Shown: positions 43,208 through 52,754 of the stretch, in pieces | Layout of the letters: each line of letters begins with the position of its first letter | Position numbering within the stretch: the first letter of the stretch is position 1 | Assembly: GCF_003201955.1 (NCBI RefSeq) | Contig: NZ_QJJM01000010.1 | Coordinates: 62,001 to 126,000, forward strand | Direction: 5' to 3' | Source of the DNA: Blastomonas natatoria | GTDB taxonomy: Bacteria; Pseudomonadota; Alphaproteobacteria; Sphingomonadales; Sphingomonadaceae | Length of the DNA: 64,000 bases | The notes under the pieces: generated by a model | Databases searched by the model: none | What the model was told of the DNA's origin: nothing | What the model saw: the letters and a program-made list of their open reading frames with translations, nothing else | Translations under genes and position numbers: made by a program

Positions 43208-43900
43208 ATGCGCCCATCCACCCTGAAACGCTGGACCATCGGCCTTGTGCTGCTGGCGCTGCTCGTCGCAGTGCTGGCGGGCCTCGTCTGGGGCGGCATC
43301 ACCGGCTGGGCACCTTCGCGCAAGGACTATCCCGTTCAGGGCCTGTATGTCAGCTCTGGCGATGGCGATCTCGCCTGGCCGACCCTCGCGACCCTGGGTG
43401 CGGATTTTGCCTATGTGCGTGCCAGTGCTGGCGGAAGCTTGCGCGATCCGCGCTTTGCCGCAAACATCAAGGGCGCGCGCTCTGCCGGCATGCGCTATGG
43501 CGCTGTGCATGAATTCAGCCTGTGTGCCGACGAAGCGTCCCAGGCGCAGCAGTTCATCACCACCGTGCCGCGCGATCCCGACATGCTGCCGCCCGTGGTC
43601 AGCCTTGAACTGGACGAGACGTGCAAGACCCGTCCCGACCGCGCGATGCTGCTGGGCGAACTCAACACCTTGCTCAATCAGATCGAGAACCATGCGGGCA
43701 AGCCAGCCCTGCTGCGCATCGGCCGCGATTTCGAGGATGAATATCAGATCAGCGAGGGCCTGGCCCGCACGGTCTGGCTGATCGGCGATTTCGTGCCGCC
43801 CGATTATGCCGCCAAGCGCTGGGTCATGTGGCAATCGAGCAGTTTCTACCGGATCAATGGCGCGCCTGACGGCGTGCGCTGGAATGTGGTGCGACCATGA
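43208..43900 (+). CDS. GH25-like (lysozyme-fold) membrane-anchored protein
   Basis: A 230-residue protein with an N-terminal membrane anchor (IGLVLLALLVAVLAGLVWGG) and a periplasmic GH25-type barrel. Recognisable blocks are QGLYVSSGDGDLAWPTL, GADFAYVRASAGGSLRDPRF, AGMRYGAVHEF and PPVVSLELDE. The first catalytic Asp of the GIDVS strand is replaced (QGLYVS) and the DxE strand is altered, so it may bind rather than cleave peptidoglycan, or act on a different glycan. Its stop overlaps cdd by 4 bp. Confidence 0.75.
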   Translation: MRPSTLKRWTIGLVLLALLVAVLAGLVWGGITGWAPSRKDYPVQGLYVSSGDGDLAWPTLATLGADFAYVRASAGGSLRDPRFAANIKGARSAGMRYGAVHEFSLCADEASQAQQFITTVPRDPDMLPPVVSLELDETCKTRPDRAMLLGELNTLLNQIENHAGKPALLRIGRDFEDEYQISEGLARTVWLIGDFVPPDYAAKRWVMWQSSSFYRINGAPDGVRWNVVRP

Positions 43901-44343
43901 GTGAAGATACAGGCAGAACCGAATTGCTGGAGGCCGCGCGCAAGGCGGCGCTCACGGCCTATGCGCCCTATTCGGGCTTTCATGTCGGCGCTGCCTTCCG
44001 CTTCGATGACGGCACGGTCATTACCGGCAGCAATTTCGAGAATGCGAGCTACGGCCTTGCCATCTGTGCCGAAACCAGTGCCGCGATCGCTGCCAACCTT
44101 CAGGGGCGGAGGACCGGTCTGGTCGAGGTCGCGATCATGGGCGGGCCGATTGGTGCCGATGGAGATCTGGCCCCGGGGCCCCATCCGGTCACGCCCTGCG
44201 GCCGCTGCCGCCAGGTCATGAACGAACTTGCACAACTGGGCGGCACCGACCCGATCGTCTATTCGGGCCACGCGACCGGGTCGATAGAGCACCGGCTCTC
44301 GGTGCTCTTGCCAGCCGCCTTCGGCCCGGCCAATCTGGAATAG
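43897..44343 (+). CDS. cdd: Cytidine deaminase
   Basis: Pyrimidine salvage: cytidine/deoxycytidine to uridine forms. The 148-residue protein has the zinc site CAE (C57, E59) in [12 protein letters not shown] and the C-X2-C pair (C101, C104) in [21 protein letters not shown] and [10 protein letters not shown] are substrate-site blocks. Length fits the short homotetrameric class. Coupled to the GH25-like gene by an ATGA overlap; dcd follows after a palindromic repeat, grouping two deaminases of the pyrimidine pathway. Confidence 0.95.
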   Translation: MSEDTGRTELLEAARKAALTAYAPYSGFHVGAAFRFDDGTVITGSNFENASYGLAICAETSAAIAANLQGRRTGLVEVAIMGGPIGADGDLAPGPHPVTPCGRCRQVMNELAQLGGTDPIVYSGHATGSIEHRLSVLLPAAFGPANLE

Positions 44344-44354
44344 TCCTGTAAACC

Positions 44355-44425
44355 CGTCACCCTCGCGAACGCGGGGGTCCCGCTTCCTCATCCATAGCGG
44401 GATTCCCGCTTTCGCGGGAATGACG
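44355..44425. repeat. Palindromic intergenic repeat, family 1, copy 3
   Basis: Inverted 30-nt arms (44355-44384, 44396-44425), 11-nt loop. It starts 12 nt after the cdd stop. The end of its right arm (GGGAATGACG) supplies an in-frame ATG at 44420 for dcd. Confidence 0.9.
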
Positions 44426-44446
44426 AAAAGAGAGAAAGCTCTGCTC

Positions 44447-45001
44447 TTGTCCATCCTTTCCGACAAATGGATCCGCACCCAGGCGCAGGAGAACGGCATG
44501 ATCGAGCCGTTCGTCGAGGCGCAGCGGCGCGATGGCTGCATCTCGTACGGCCTTTCGTCCTACGGCTATGACGCGCGGGTGGCGGACGAGTTCAAGATCT
44601 TTACCAACGTGAATTCCTCGGTGGTCGATCCCAAGGCGTTCGATCCGAACAGCTTTGTTGACCGCAAGACCGATGTCTGCATCATTCCGCCCAATTCGTT
44701 CGCCCTCGCCCGCACGGTCGAGTATTTCCGTGTGCCGCGCGATGTGCTGGTGATCTGCCTCGGCAAATCGACCTATGCCCGCTGCGGCATCATCGTGAAC
44801 GTCACCCCGCTCGAACCGGGCTGGGAAGGCCATGTCACCCTGGAATTCAGCAACACCACGCCGCTGCCAGCCAGGATCTACGCCAATGAAGGCGCGTGCC
44901 AGTTCCTGTTCCTGAAGGGCAACGAACCGTGCGAGACCAGCTATGCCGACCGCGCGGGCAAATATATGGGCCAGCGCGGCGTGACATTGCCCCGGCTTTG
45001 A
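44447..45001 (+). CDS. dcd: dCTP deaminase
   Basis: Deaminates dCTP to dUTP on the way to dTMP. Starting at TTG 44447 gives 184 residues with the exact family N-terminus (M)SILSDKWIR; the ATG at 44420 would add nine residues (MTKREKALL) encoded partly by the palindromic repeat. Visible are [37 protein letters not shown], and the catalytic [14 protein letters not shown]. The C-terminus ends [12 protein letters not shown] as usual. Confidence 0.93.
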   Translation: MSILSDKWIRTQAQENGMIEPFVEAQRRDGCISYGLSSYGYDARVADEFKIFTNVNSSVVDPKAFDPNSFVDRKTDVCIIPPNSFALARTVEYFRVPRDVLVICLGKSTYARCGIIVNVTPLEPGWEGHVTLEFSNTTPLPARIYANEGACQFLFLKGNEPCETSYADRAGKYMGQRGVTLPRL

Positions 45002-45043
45002 CCCACAAGCACGTCTTATAACATCACAGCAGGAGAGAGCCTC

Positions 45044-46228
45044 ATGTCCGCACGGGATTCGCGCGAGTTCGACGTCATCGTCTATGGTGCCAGCGGCTTT
45101 ACCGGGCGCCTCGTAGCCGAATATCTGCAGAACAGCTATGGCCAGGGCGGTGATGCCCCGAAATGGGCGGTCGCGGCGCGTTCGGCCGAGAAGATGGCGG
45201 CGGTGCTCGCCGAAATGGGCCTGCCCGCCGAGACGCCGATCGTCGTTGCCAATGCCGACGAGCCCGAGACCATCGACGCGATGGCCAAGCGCACCAAGGT
45301 CGTGCTGACCACGGTCGGCCCGTACCAGCTCTATGGCGAGCCGCTGGTCGCCGCCTGCGCCGCTAATGGCACCGATTATGTCGACCTGTGCGGGGAGCCC
45401 GCCTGGATGCGGCAGATGATCGACAGATATGATGCGGCGGCAAAGCAAAGCGGCGCGCGCATCGTGTTCTCGACCGGGTTCGATTCGATCCCGTTCGATC
45501 TCGGCGTGCTGATGCTGCAGAAGGAGTGCGTCGCGAAGTTCGGCAAGCCCGCCCCGCGGATCAAGGGCCGGGTGCGCGCCATGCAGGGCACCTTCTCGGG
45601 TGGCACGGCGGCCTCGCTCAAGGCCACCATGGCATCGGTTGCGCGCAATCCGGAACTGCTCGGCTATCTGACCAACCCGTTCAGCCTGGCAGGCGGCTTT
45701 GAAGGTCCGACCCAGCCGAAGGGGAACAAGCCCGAGCATGACGACAAGCTGGGCAGCTGGGCCGCGCCGTTCATCATGGCGCCGATCAACACCAAGAACG
45801 TCCATCGCACCAACGCGCTGCTCGGCCACCTCTATGGCCAGGATTTCGTCTATGACGAGATGATGCTGACCGGCCCGGGCGAAAAGGGCGAGGCGATCGC
45901 CAAGCATATCGCCAGCACCGACATGATGGGCGGCGAAGGCGGCCCCAAGCCGGGCGAAGGCCCGAGCAAGGAAGAGCGCGAGAACGGCTTCTACGACGTG
46001 CTGTTCGTCGCCGAGATGCCCGATGGTCAGGTCCAGCTTTATGGCGTGAAGGGCGACAAGGATCCGGGATATGGCTCGACATCCAAGATGATCGCCGAAA
46101 GCGCACTCGGGCTGATCGAGGACGTGCCCGAAGGACCCGGCGGCATCACCACGCCGGGCGCAGTGCTGGGCGAGCATCTGGTCAAGCGTCTGGTCGCCAG
46201 GGCGGGATTGAGCTTCGCGGCGGAATGA
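45044..46228 (+). CDS. Saccharopine dehydrogenase-like / trans-acting enoyl reductase family protein
   Basis: A 394-residue NAD(P)-binding protein opening EFDVIVYGASGFTGRLVAEY, followed by VVLTTVGPYQLYGEPLVAAC, DYVDLCGEPAWMRQMID, and GFDSIPFDLGVL. This layout is that of the saccharopine-dehydrogenase-like oxidoreductases, including mycobacterial trans-acting enoyl reductases of lipid synthesis. It is not a lysine biosynthesis enzyme. The substrate is likely an acyl chain (inference). A CAGGAGAGAG ribosome-binding site precedes the ATG; a perfect palindrome follows the stop. Confidence 0.88.
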   Translation: MSARDSREFDVIVYGASGFTGRLVAEYLQNSYGQGGDAPKWAVAARSAEKMAAVLAEMGLPAETPIVVANADEPETIDAMAKRTKVVLTTVGPYQLYGEPLVAACAANGTDYVDLCGEPAWMRQMIDRYDAAAKQSGARIVFSTGFDSIPFDLGVLMLQKECVAKFGKPAPRIKGRVRAMQGTFSGGTAASLKATMASVARNPELLGYLTNPFSLAGGFEGPTQPKGNKPEHDDKLGSWAAPFIMAPINTKNVHRTNALLGHLYGQDFVYDEMMLTGPGEKGEAIAKHIASTDMMGGEGGPKPGEGPSKEERENGFYDVLFVAEMPDGQVQLYGVKGDKDPGYGSTSKMIAESALGLIEDVPEGPGGITTPGAVLGEHLVKRLVARAGLSFAAE

Positions 46229-46233
46229 GCCTT

Positions 46234-46258
46234 TACCCCTCCCCGCCGGGGAGGGGTA
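46234..46258 (+). terminator. Palindromic terminator-like hairpin
   Basis: TACCCCTCCCC (46234-46244) pairs perfectly with GGGGAGGGGTA (46248-46258) around a 3-nt loop, 5 nt after the reductase stop. No T run follows, so termination may be inefficient. Confidence 0.6.
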
Positions 46259-46394
46259 CATGTTGCGAGCTTGTGACACTGGCGGCAATTGCTGCACCTG
46301 CGAACGCTGGCCCATTGCACTTTCCGGGAATTGGCGCATATAGCAGCCGCTTGGGGCGACGCACGACAACGACAACCGACGAATCGAACGCGAT

Positions 46395-47168
46395 ATGCTG
46401 AAGGCCTTGCTGCGCAGAAAGCCCAAACCGGCGGCTCCCATCGACACTGCCACCCTGCCCGAGGGCCTGCGTGTCTATGCAATCGGAGACATTCACGGGC
46501 GGCGCGACCTGCTGGACCAGTTGCTTGACCAGATCATGGCCGACGATCGCAGCCGTGGGCCTGCCGATACGCATGTCGTGTTTCTGGGCGATCTCATGGA
46601 CCGCGGCCCCGACAGCGCGGGCGTGATCGATCGTGCGATCGAACTGTCCGAGACGCTTGGCGGCAATGCCCATTTCCTGATGGGCAACCACGAGGAAGTG
46701 TATCTTGCCGCTGCCGAGGGCGACGAGAAGCTTGTCCGCTTCTTCTGCAAGATCGGCGGGCGCGAGACGATCCTCAGCTATGACATTTCCCCTCGCGAAT
46801 ATAACGAACTGAGCATGGAAGAGCTGGCCCAGCGGCTGCCCAGCCTGCTGCCTGCCCGCCATCTCGACTTCGTCCGCAGCTTCAAGGACCGGATCGTCAT
46901 GGGCGATTACGCCTTTGTCCATGCCGGCATCCGTCCGGGCAAGAACATCGAGGAACAGCGCCCCAAGGACCTGCGCTGGATTCGCGAAGATTTCCTGTTC
47001 GACGAAAGCCCCCATGACAAGCTGATCGTGCACGGTCATTCGATCACCGACGATGTCGAGGAATGCCCCAATCGTATCGGCATCGATACCGGCGCCTATA
47101 TGAGCGGCATGCTCACCGCCTTGTGCCTGGAAGGGCGAGAGCGCTGGTATCTGAAAACCGGCAGCTGA
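46395..47168 (+). CDS. Calcineurin-like serine/threonine phosphatase family protein
   Basis: Metallophosphoesterase of 257 residues with the binuclear metal motifs IGDIHGRRDLL, FLGDLMDRGPDS and LMGNHEE, followed by a late VHGHSIT block, the PrpA/lambda-phosphatase-like arrangement. About 35 residues precede the domain. It may dephosphorylate proteins or small molecules. It is flanked by a 166-bp gap upstream and the M28 peptidase gene 50 bp downstream. Confidence 0.9.
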   Translation: MLKALLRRKPKPAAPIDTATLPEGLRVYAIGDIHGRRDLLDQLLDQIMADDRSRGPADTHVVFLGDLMDRGPDSAGVIDRAIELSETLGGNAHFLMGNHEEVYLAAAEGDEKLVRFFCKIGGRETILSYDISPREYNELSMEELAQRLPSLLPARHLDFVRSFKDRIVMGDYAFVHAGIRPGKNIEEQRPKDLRWIREDFLFDESPHDKLIVHGHSITDDVEECPNRIGIDTGAYMSGMLTALCLEGRERWYLKTGS

Positions 47169-47218
47169 TTCTTGCCCAAAGTCTTGCATGGACAGGACAT
47201 TTGCGTCAGCGTGCGCTC

Positions 47219-48523
47219 ATGCTGAAAATCCTGTCGCTTGTCGCAACGCTTTCCCTTTCCGTAACCCCGGCGCTTGCTGCGCCCGAGGCCGATCCGGGCC
47301 GATTGCGCACCGATGTCGAGAAACTGGTGAGTTTCGGGACGCGCCATACGCTTTCGTCGCCCGATCATCCGACGCGCGGCATCGGTGCGGCCCGGCGCTG
47401 GGCAGCGGCGGAATTCGCCAGGATCGGCAAGGCATGTGGCGGCTGCATCACCGTCGAGCAGATCGACCGGCGCTTCACCGGGCCGCGCGCGCCCAATGGC
47501 GTGAATGTCGTCAACGTGCTGGGCGTGCAGCAGGGCACGGGCAATCCCGACGATATCATCATCATTTCCGCGCATATCGATAGCCGAGTATCGGATGTCG
47601 CCGATTTCACCAGCGACGCGCCGGGCGCCAATGATGACGGCTCGGGTGTCGCGCTCGTGCTCGAGGCTGCGCGCATCTTGAGCAAGGAAAAATTCGCGCC
47701 GACGATCATCTATGCGGTGCTGTCGGGCGAGGAACAGGGCTTGTGGGGTGGTCGTCTGATCGCCGAGACCGCACGGGCGCGCGGCTGGCAGGTGCGCGCG
47801 CTGCTCAACAACGACATTGTCGGCAATACCGAGGGTCAGGATGGCCGCAAGGTATCCGACCGGGTGCGCGTGTTCAGCGAGGGCATCCGCGCATCGGAAT
47901 CCATGGTCGAAGCCATGGCGCGGCGCGGCAGCGGAGCGGAGGATGACGGCCCCTCGCGCGCGCTGATGCGTGCCGCACAGCGCGTCGGCAAGGCGCGCAG
48001 CGATCTTGGACTCGAGGTGTTCGGGGTGCGCCGTCCGGACCGCTTCTCGCGCGGCGGCGATCACCTTCCCGCGCTTGAACTGGGCTATCCTGCGATCCGC
48101 TTCACCGTCGGTGTCGAGAATTACGACCATCAGCATCAGGACATTCGCGAGGAAAACGGCCGCAAGTTCGGCGACACGATCGACGAAATGGATTTTCCCT
48201 ATCTCGCCCGCGTCACGGCGCTCAACATCGCGCTGATCGGCGAGCTCGCAAGTGCCCCGCCTGCCCCGGCCAATGCGGTGCTGGGCGGCGCGCTCAGCAC
48301 CGACACGAAGGTAAGCTGGGCCGAAGTTCCCGGCGCGGCGCGCTACAGGGTCTATTGGCGCCGGGCCGATGCGCGCGACTGGGAACAGTCGCAGGAAACC
48401 ACCGATACCAAGCTGACGCTGCCCGGCGTGATTGTCGATGATCATTTCGCCGGTGTCGCTGCTGTCGCGGAAAATGGGGCCGAAAGCGCGATTACATTTG
48501 CAGGTCTGCCACCACGACAGTAA
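47219..48523 (+). CDS. Secreted M28-family zinc aminopeptidase
   Basis: A 434-residue exported peptidase (signal peptide ending TPALAAPE). The M28 metal ligands are visible: His/Asp in ISAHIDSRV, Asp in GANDDGSGVA, the catalytic Glu pair in LSGEEQGLWG, Asp in LLNNDIVGN and His in NYDHQHQD. The C-terminal ~90 residues (TKVSWAEVPGAARYRVYWRR) look like a fibronectin-type III domain. It probably trims peptides in the periplasm or outside the cell. Confidence 0.92.
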   Translation: MLKILSLVATLSLSVTPALAAPEADPGRLRTDVEKLVSFGTRHTLSSPDHPTRGIGAARRWAAAEFARIGKACGGCITVEQIDRRFTGPRAPNGVNVVNVLGVQQGTGNPDDIIIISAHIDSRVSDVADFTSDAPGANDDGSGVALVLEAARILSKEKFAPTIIYAVLSGEEQGLWGGRLIAETARARGWQVRALLNNDIVGNTEGQDGRKVSDRVRVFSEGIRASESMVEAMARRGSGAEDDGPSRALMRAAQRVGKARSDLGLEVFGVRRPDRFSRGGDHLPALELGYPAIRFTVGVENYDHQHQDIREENGRKFGDTIDEMDFPYLARVTALNIALIGELASAPPAPANAVLGGALSTDTKVSWAEVPGAARYRVYWRRADARDWEQSQETTDTKLTLPGVIVDDHFAGVAAVAENGAESAITFAGLPPRQ

Positions 48524-48566
48524 CTGTGTTAAGCTCAGTTTACAGTTTCCTGGTTAGGGATGGACC

Positions 48567-49259
48567 ATGAACGACTGTTCTTCCTGCATCGTGCGGAATC
48601 GCGCGATCTGTTCAAGCCTGACACCAGACGAATTGCTGATTCTGGGCAAGATGGGCCGCCGCCAGAAGGTCAAGGCTGGCCATACCCTGCTGTGGGAAGG
48701 CGATGACGCGCCCGTCGTCGCCAACGTGCTCGAAGGTGTGCTCAAGCTCGTCGTCGCAGCATCCGACGGGCGCGAGCAGATTGTCGGCATCGTCTTTCCG
48801 TCGGATTTCATCGGTCGCCCGTTCGGCAAGGAAAGCCCCTATAGCGTCACCGCCATGACCGATGCCGAGGTGTGCATCTTCAACCGCAACGCGTTCGACG
48901 ATTTTGCCAGCGACCATCCCGACCTTCAGCAGAAGCTTCTGCGCCGCACGCTCGACGAGCTGGACCGCGCGCGCCACTGGATGATGCTGCTGGGCCGCAA
49001 GTCGGCGACCGAAAAGGTGGCCTCCTTCCTGCTCGAGATGGCCGATCGCCTCTCGGGCCAGGGTTGCAATGCCGATGGTTCGCTCAATGGCTTCGAGCTG
49101 CCTTTCGGGCGCCAGCAGATCGCCGACATATTGGGCCTCACCATCGAAACCACCAGCCGCCAGCTCACACGGATGAAGAGCGACGGGCTCGTCTCCCTGC
49201 CATCGCGCCGCGAGATCGTGATCCGAAACCGCGCCGCGATGGAAGAGATGGCGGGCTGA
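48567..49259 (+). CDS. fnrN: Fnr-type oxygen-sensing transcription regulator
   Basis: CRP/FNR-family regulator with an oxygen-labile 4Fe-4S cluster. The 230-residue protein has Cys4, Cys7 and Cys15 (C-X2-C-X7-C) plus Cys103 in EVCIF as ligands, a cNMP-fold sensor, the dimer helix around LGRKSATEKVASFLLEM, and the recognition helix ETTSRQLTRM with the E..SR pattern that reads TTGAT half-sites. It sits immediately beside ompW and the cbb3 oxidase operon, and matching boxes are found at 50029-50042 and 61485-61498, so it most likely switches these on when oxygen is low. No box is seen in front of its own gene. Confidence 0.92.
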   Translation: MNDCSSCIVRNRAICSSLTPDELLILGKMGRRQKVKAGHTLLWEGDDAPVVANVLEGVLKLVVAASDGREQIVGIVFPSDFIGRPFGKESPYSVTAMTDAEVCIFNRNAFDDFASDHPDLQQKLLRRTLDELDRARHWMMLLGRKSATEKVASFLLEMADRLSGQGCNADGSLNGFELPFGRQQIADILGLTIETTSRQLTRMKSDGLVSLPSRREIVIRNRAAMEEMAG

Positions 49260-49278
49260 TTCGCCCACCGCCGGGGCT

Positions 49279-49950
49279 TCAGAAGCGGAAGCCGATGCCT
49301 GCGCTGATCACCCAGGGATCAAGCTCGTGCCGGGTGCGGAGCACCTCGACGCCATTGGCGCGCCAACTGGCCAGCGGGCGCAGGAAATAGCGCTTCACGT
49401 CGGCCGAGACGAACATGCCCTTGTCGTTGACCGGAATATCGATGCCGGCCTGCAGCGCCGCGCCGACGGTATCGTTGATCTTCTGGCTGGTCGCACCGAG
49501 CGCCCGCGTCGTCGCGCCGGGCTTCTCGTTGATGAAGATGAAATAGCTGGGGCCGGCGCCGATATAGGGGCGGATGCCGCCGGCTTTGCCGAAATGATAT
49601 TTCAGCGTGACCGTCGCGGGCACGATCTTGGCATTTGATACGAGGCCGGCACCCGCCAACGCGCCGCGTCCATCGACATCATGCTCGGTCACCCCGGCGA
49701 TGGTTTCGACCGACAGCGAATCGGCGAGAAAATACTCGATCGCGACCGTCGGCACGAAATTGTCGTTCGCCTTGGTCTGGGTTCCGGCGGGCAGACCGAT
49801 GCGATCGACCTTGACGTCCCTGATCTTGCCATCGGGCGCGACCAGCGTGCCCAGAACCTTGAAGTGCACTTCGCCCGCCTGTGCCATCGCCTGACCGGGA
49901 AGGGCCAGCGCGGCTGCCGTGAGAGCCAGCGGGATAATCTTGGTGTTCAT
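49279..49950 (-). CDS. ompW: OmpW-family outer-membrane protein
   Basis: Eight-stranded outer-membrane beta-barrel of 223 residues. The ATG at 49950 is preceded by AAGGAGGAGTG and begins a signal peptide ending GQAMAQAGEVHFKV. Strand patterns include DNFVPTVAIEYFLADSLSVE, ATVTLKYHFGKAGGIRPYIG, and the C-terminal LDPWVISAGIGFRF ending in Phe, as needed for barrel insertion. OmpW proteins form hydrophobic channels and are often oxygen-regulated. It shares the intergenic region and FNR box with ccoN. Confidence 0.9.
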   Translation of the reverse strand: MNTKIIPLALTAAALALPGQAMAQAGEVHFKVLGTLVAPDGKIRDVKVDRIGLPAGTQTKANDNFVPTVAIEYFLADSLSVETIAGVTEHDVDGRGALAGAGLVSNAKIVPATVTLKYHFGKAGGIRPYIGAGPSYFIFINEKPGATTRALGATSQKINDTVGAALQAGIDIPVNDKGMFVSADVKRYFLRPLASWRANGVEVLRTRHELDPWVISAGIGFRF

Positions 49951-50028
49951 GTTGATCACTCCTCCTTGAGTGACCGCTTCCCTGCCCCGGGCCTCGGTTC
50001 GTCGCATTGATGCGGCGCAAAAATTTCT

Positions 50029-50042
50029 TTGACCCGGATCAA
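50029..50042. promoter_or_regulatory. FNR box shared by ompW and ccoN
   Basis: TTGAC-CCGG-ATCAA matches the FNR/FixK consensus TTGAT-N4-ATCAA with one mismatch. It is centred about 86 bp upstream of the ompW ATG and about 90 bp upstream of the ccoN ATG, so it could serve both divergent genes. Confidence 0.8.
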
Positions 50043-50125
50043 TGTCTTGTCGGGCCGTCCGAGGCACACCGCTGCGGAGGAAGCGCGGATTCTGTCGTGA
50101 AACCGCGTGCACGGGGACTGAAATC

Positions 50126-51784
50126 ATGGATGGTTTGGTAATGAAGGCCGGGGGCTGGCTGGGCCTTGCCCTGTTGGCATTGGCAATGGCGGTGATGGCC
50201 GTCGACACGCCCTATGCGGTGCATATGACGATCATGATGATCGCCGCGCTGCTGGCCCTTTGGTTCACCATGAGCCGTGCCGATTATGGCGCGATCGCGC
50301 GGGGCATCCTGAGGGCGCCCGCCCATCAGGGCGAATATGATGACGATCCCATTCGCTGGGGCGTTATCGCCACCCTGTTCTGGGGCACTGCCGGCCTTGC
50401 CGCCGGGCTGTTCATCGCGCTGCAGCTTGCCTATCCCGCGCTCAACTTCAATCTGGAGTTCACGACTTTCGGACGCTTGCGGCCACTGCATACCTCGGCG
50501 GTGATCTTCGCGTTCGGCGGCAATGCGCTGATCGCGACCAGCTTTTACGTCGTGCAGCGCACCTGCCGCGCGCGCCTGGCCTTCCCGTCCATGGCCCGCT
50601 TCGTGTTCTGGGGCTATCAGCTGTTCATCGTGCTCGCCGCGACGGGCTATCTGATGGGCGTGACCGAGGCGAAGGAATATGCCGAGCCCGAATGGTATGT
50701 CGATCTGTGGCTGACCATCGTCTGGCTTGCTTATCTGGCGGTGTTCGTCGGCACGATCGTGAAGCGGCGCGAACCGCATATCTATGTCGCCAACTGGTTC
50801 TATCTCAGCTTCATCATCACCATCGCCATGCTGCACGTGGTGAACAACCTGTCGCTGCCCGCCACCATCTTCGGATCGAAGAGCTATGCGGCGTTCGCAG
50901 GCGTGCAGGATGCGCTGACCCAGTGGTGGTACGGCCATAACGCCGTCGGCTTCTTCCTGACCGCCGGCTTCCTGGCCATGATGTACTATTTCGTGCCCAA
51001 GCAGGCCGAGCGCCCGGTCTACAGCTATCGGCTGTCGATCATCCACTTCTGGTCGCTGATCTTCCTCTATATCTGGGCGGGTCCGCACCATTTGCATTAC
51101 ACCGCGCTGCCCGACTGGGCGCAGACCCTGGGCATGGTCTTCTCGATCATGCTGTGGATGCCGAGCTGGGGCGGCATGATCAACGGCCTGATGACGCTCA
51201 ACGGCGCGTGGGACAAGATCCGCACCGATCCCATTATCCGCATGATGGTCATGGCGCTCGCCTTCTATGGCATGAGCACCTTCGAAGGCCCGATGATGTC
51301 GATCAAGTCGGTCAACAGCCTGTCGCACTATACCGACTGGACCATCGGCCATGTGCATAGCGGCGCGCTGGGCTGGAACGGCATGATCACCTTTGCCTGC
51401 ATGTACTATCTGGTCCCGCGGCTCTGGGGTCGCCAGCGGCTCTATTCGCTGCGGATGGTCAACTGGCACTTCTGGCTCGCGAGTGCAGGCATCGTCTTCT
51501 ACGCCGCCTCGATGTGGGTCGCGGGCATCATGCAGGGCCTGATGTGGCGCGAATACGGGGCCGACGGATATCTGGTCTACAGCTTCGTCGAAACCGTCGC
51601 CGCGATGCACCCGATGTACCTGATGCGCGCCTTTGGTGGCCTGCTCTACCTCAGCGGCTTCATCATCATGATCGTCAATGTCTGGGCAACGCTGGCCGGC
51701 AAGGTCCGCGACGAGAAGCCGATGACCGAAACGCCGCACAATGCCGCCGCCGACCGTCCGCTGGTCGCTGTGCCCGCTGAATAA
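50126..51784 (+). CDS. ccoN: cbb3-type cytochrome c oxidase subunit I
   Basis: Catalytic heme-copper subunit of the high-affinity oxidase. 552 residues, from the ATG at 50126; about 12-14 membrane helices. Heme and CuB ligands are seen in [51 protein letters not shown], and [16 protein letters not shown]. The N-terminal ~80 residues form an extra pair of helices typical of alphaproteobacterial CcoN. First gene of ccoNOQP-GHIS, controlled by the FNR box upstream; 11 bp before ccoO. Confidence 0.96.
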   Translation: MDGLVMKAGGWLGLALLALAMAVMAVDTPYAVHMTIMMIAALLALWFTMSRADYGAIARGILRAPAHQGEYDDDPIRWGVIATLFWGTAGLAAGLFIALQLAYPALNFNLEFTTFGRLRPLHTSAVIFAFGGNALIATSFYVVQRTCRARLAFPSMARFVFWGYQLFIVLAATGYLMGVTEAKEYAEPEWYVDLWLTIVWLAYLAVFVGTIVKRREPHIYVANWFYLSFIITIAMLHVVNNLSLPATIFGSKSYAAFAGVQDALTQWWYGHNAVGFFLTAGFLAMMYYFVPKQAERPVYSYRLSIIHFWSLIFLYIWAGPHHLHYTALPDWAQTLGMVFSIMLWMPSWGGMINGLMTLNGAWDKIRTDPIIRMMVMALAFYGMSTFEGPMMSIKSVNSLSHYTDWTIGHVHSGALGWNGMITFACMYYLVPRLWGRQRLYSLRMVNWHFWLASAGIVFYAASMWVAGIMQGLMWREYGADGYLVYSFVETVAAMHPMYLMRAFGGLLYLSGFIIMIVNVWATLAGKVRDEKPMTETPHNAAADRPLVAVPAE

Positions 51785-51795
51785 GGAGCCGAGAA

Positions 51796-52599
51796 ATGGC
51801 CGAACCAATCGCCGAACCGCGCTTCAGCCACAAGAAGCTGGAACGCAACATCACCCTGCTGGGCCTGGGCGCGCTCGCCGCCGTCGTCGTCGGCGGCATC
51901 GTGGAAATCGCCCCGCTCTTCTGGATCGACAACACGATCGAGAAGGTCGAGGGGATGCGCCCCTATACCCCGCTCGAGCTGTCCGGACGCAACATCTACA
52001 TGCGCGAGGGCTGCTATACCTGCCACAGCCAGATGATCCGTCCGTTCCGTGACGAGGTGGAACGCTACGGCCATTACAGCCTCGCGGCCGAAAGCATGTA
52101 CGATCACCCGTTCCAATGGGGATCGAAGCGCACCGGGCCGGACCTGGCCCGCGTCGGCAAGCGCTATTCGGACGAATGGCACCGCGCGCACCTCGCCGAT
52201 CCGCGCAGCGTGGTGCCGGAATCGATCATGCCGCCTTATGCGTTTCTCGCCGAGCGTGAACTGGAAGCGGGCGACATGAGCGATGACCTCACGGCTCTCT
52301 CACGGGTAGGCGTACCATATAGCAAGGCCGCAATCGCCGCCGCCAATGCGGACCTCAAGGCACAGGCCGACCCCAATGCGGATGGGGCCGAAGAACTGCA
52401 GGCGCGCTACCCCAAGGCGCAAGTGCGCGACTTTGACGGCGACCCGTCGCGGATTACCGAGATGGACGCGCTGATCGCGTATCTGCAGATGCTGGGCACT
52501 CTGGTCGATGTCGAAAAGGCTGCGCCGCAGGATCAGGGCGATGCGCCCGTGCCTGCCAAGGTCGCCGCCGCTGCCCCGGCCAAGGGAGGCAATCCATGA
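51796..52599 (+). CDS. ccoO: cbb3 oxidase monohaem cytochrome c subunit II
   Basis: Membrane-anchored periplasmic mono-haem cytochrome c delivering electrons to CcoN. The 267-residue protein has one N-terminal helix ([19 protein letters not shown]), the haem motif CYTCH in [20 protein letters not shown] and an axial Met region around [24 protein letters not shown] precedes the ATG. An extra Pro/Ala/Lys-rich tail follows the domain. The stop overlaps ccoQ by 4 bp. Confidence 0.95.
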   Translation: MAEPIAEPRFSHKKLERNITLLGLGALAAVVVGGIVEIAPLFWIDNTIEKVEGMRPYTPLELSGRNIYMREGCYTCHSQMIRPFRDEVERYGHYSLAAESMYDHPFQWGSKRTGPDLARVGKRYSDEWHRAHLADPRSVVPESIMPPYAFLAERELEAGDMSDDLTALSRVGVPYSKAAIAAANADLKAQADPNADGAEELQARYPKAQVRDFDGDPSRITEMDALIAYLQMLGTLVDVEKAAPQDQGDAPVPAKVAAAAPAKGGNP

Positions 52600-52754
52600 C
52601 CTATGACGATCTGCGCCACTTTGCCGACAGCTGGGGCCTGCTCGCCATGACCGTGCTGTTCATCGGCCTGATCGCCTGGCCCTTCCGCAAGGGCGCGCGC
52701 CAGCACAACCACGACGCCGCCAACATGATCTTCAGGGAAGACGACAATGTCTGA
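52596..52754 (+). CDS. ccoQ: cbb3 oxidase small subunit CcoQ
   Basis: A 52-residue single-helix protein ([20 protein letters not shown], helix [16 protein letters not shown]) with a basic segment after the helix ([16 protein letters not shown]). This is the CcoQ family pattern, and its position between ccoO and ccoP is fixed. CcoQ stabilises the core complex. It overlaps ccoO by 4 bp and ccoP by 8 bp. Confidence 0.92.
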   Translation: MTYDDLRHFADSWGLLAMTVLFIGLIAWPFRKGARQHNHDAANMIFREDDNV

